Source: Staphylococcus sp. IVB6240 | Lineage (GTDB): Bacteria; Bacillota; Bacilli; Staphylococcales; Staphylococcaceae | Direction of reading: 5' to 3' | Assembly (NCBI RefSeq): GCF_025558425.1 | Contig: NZ_CP094718.1 | Location: 1,860,001 to 1,924,000 of the forward strand | Length of the DNA stretch: 64,000 bases | Part shown: positions 63,687-64,000 of the stretch, in pieces | Position numbering within the stretch: position 1 is the first letter of the stretch | Layout of the letters: each line of letters begins with the position of its first letter | Notes under the pieces: generated by a model | Database searches by the model: none | Seen by the model: only the letters and a program-made list of their open reading frames with translations | What the model was told of the DNA's origin: nothing | Program-made: the position numbers and the translations under genes

Positions 63687-64000
63687 ATCACTCTATTATC
63701 GCCTTGCTTTCTACACATTGACCGTTATGTTGATTAGTGCGCTGGCAAGTTTTCTTATCACGAATGTGTACTATCACTTTGTCCTTAAAGAACAGAATGA
63801 CGTCAAAGTCATGACAACGTTACAACGTGCAAATAGTACTGATAATGTGCATAATGAAGCATCTTTTTCTCAATATTTAAGCTTACTCGGCGACTTAAAT
63901 TATCAAGTGATTGCTGTCGATGAACAACATCATGTTAAACATTATGGTGCATCATTCCGAAAATATAATTTAAGTCCTCAAACAATTGATCGTGTCCTTG
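63679..64000 (+). CDS. hssS: Heme sensor histidine kinase HssS, N-terminal part
   Basis: Starts at ATG 63679, inside the end of hssR, and runs off the window after about 107 residues. [35 protein letters not shown] gives a basic start and the first membrane helix (about 10-32), followed by the external sensor region. It resembles the N-terminus of S. aureus HssS. HAMP, dimerisation and ATPase domains lie outside. Confidence 0.9.
   Translation, partial: [107 protein letters not shown]

Overview
The window is AT-rich, densely coded Firmicute DNA and reads as a Staphylococcus chromosome, probably a non-aureus species. Staphylococcal hallmarks are hssRS/hrtBA (heme sensing and efflux), tcaRA (teicoplanin-associated), the hut genes split around a LysR gene and a YjiH-type membrane protein, a formate dehydrogenase next to an LCP protein, and many hairpin-rich intergenic repeats. 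Ribosome-binding sites are strong (AGGAGG type), most convergent gene pairs share a bidirectional terminator, and no rRNA, tRNA or CRISPR was seen.

Layout. 0.0-10.4 kb: an opine-type dehydrogenase (cut by the window edge), a 2-hydroxyacid dehydrogenase, an FAD monooxygenase, a membrane-anchored glucosaminidase, a two-gene formate dehydrogenase operon, an LCP wall-polymer ligase and an inositol-phosphatase-like protein. 10.5-24.6 kb: regulators and transporters, including an amino-acid permease, a formate/nitrite channel under a Rex-type operator, a bile-acid-type symporter, an NhaC antiporter and a SulP transporter overlapping an M20 amidohydrolase. 24.7-31.1 kb: histidine degradation (hutU-hutI, hutG, a YjiH-type protein, a divergent LysR gene; no hutH here). 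31.4-42.1 kb: CPBP protein, rpiA, galM, an ABC-2 exporter, an XRE-controlled membrane-protein operon with a two-copy operator, DUF805, 3-methyladenine glycosylase, and a PadR-DUF1700-DUF4097 operon.

42.2-57.1 kb is the most plastic part. It holds two 1,610-bp copies of an IS110-family element in opposite orientation. One (48186-49795) splits a lactate/malate-type dehydrogenase gene. The other (55100-56709) separates a membrane-protein gene from its terminator. Between them lie a PTS_EIIC_2 gene, a very AT-rich cassette (25-codon peptide gene, MFS transporter, decayed third ORF) and an alpha/beta hydrolase. The long non-coding left end of the IS contains segments complementary to its own terminus and to the DNA flanking both insertions. 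This is what a bridge RNA of the IS110 type would look like, and it is the best candidate here for an interesting, probably undescribed RNA-guided element.

57.1-64.0 kb: tenA, tcaA-tcaR (no tcaB), a DUF218 protein, hrtBA, and hssR with the start of hssS, arranged divergently around a direct-repeat HssR box.

Start codons were chosen by ribosome-binding site, so several genes are shorter than the longest open frame. Functional names rest on recognised motifs and remembered family sequences; no search was run.
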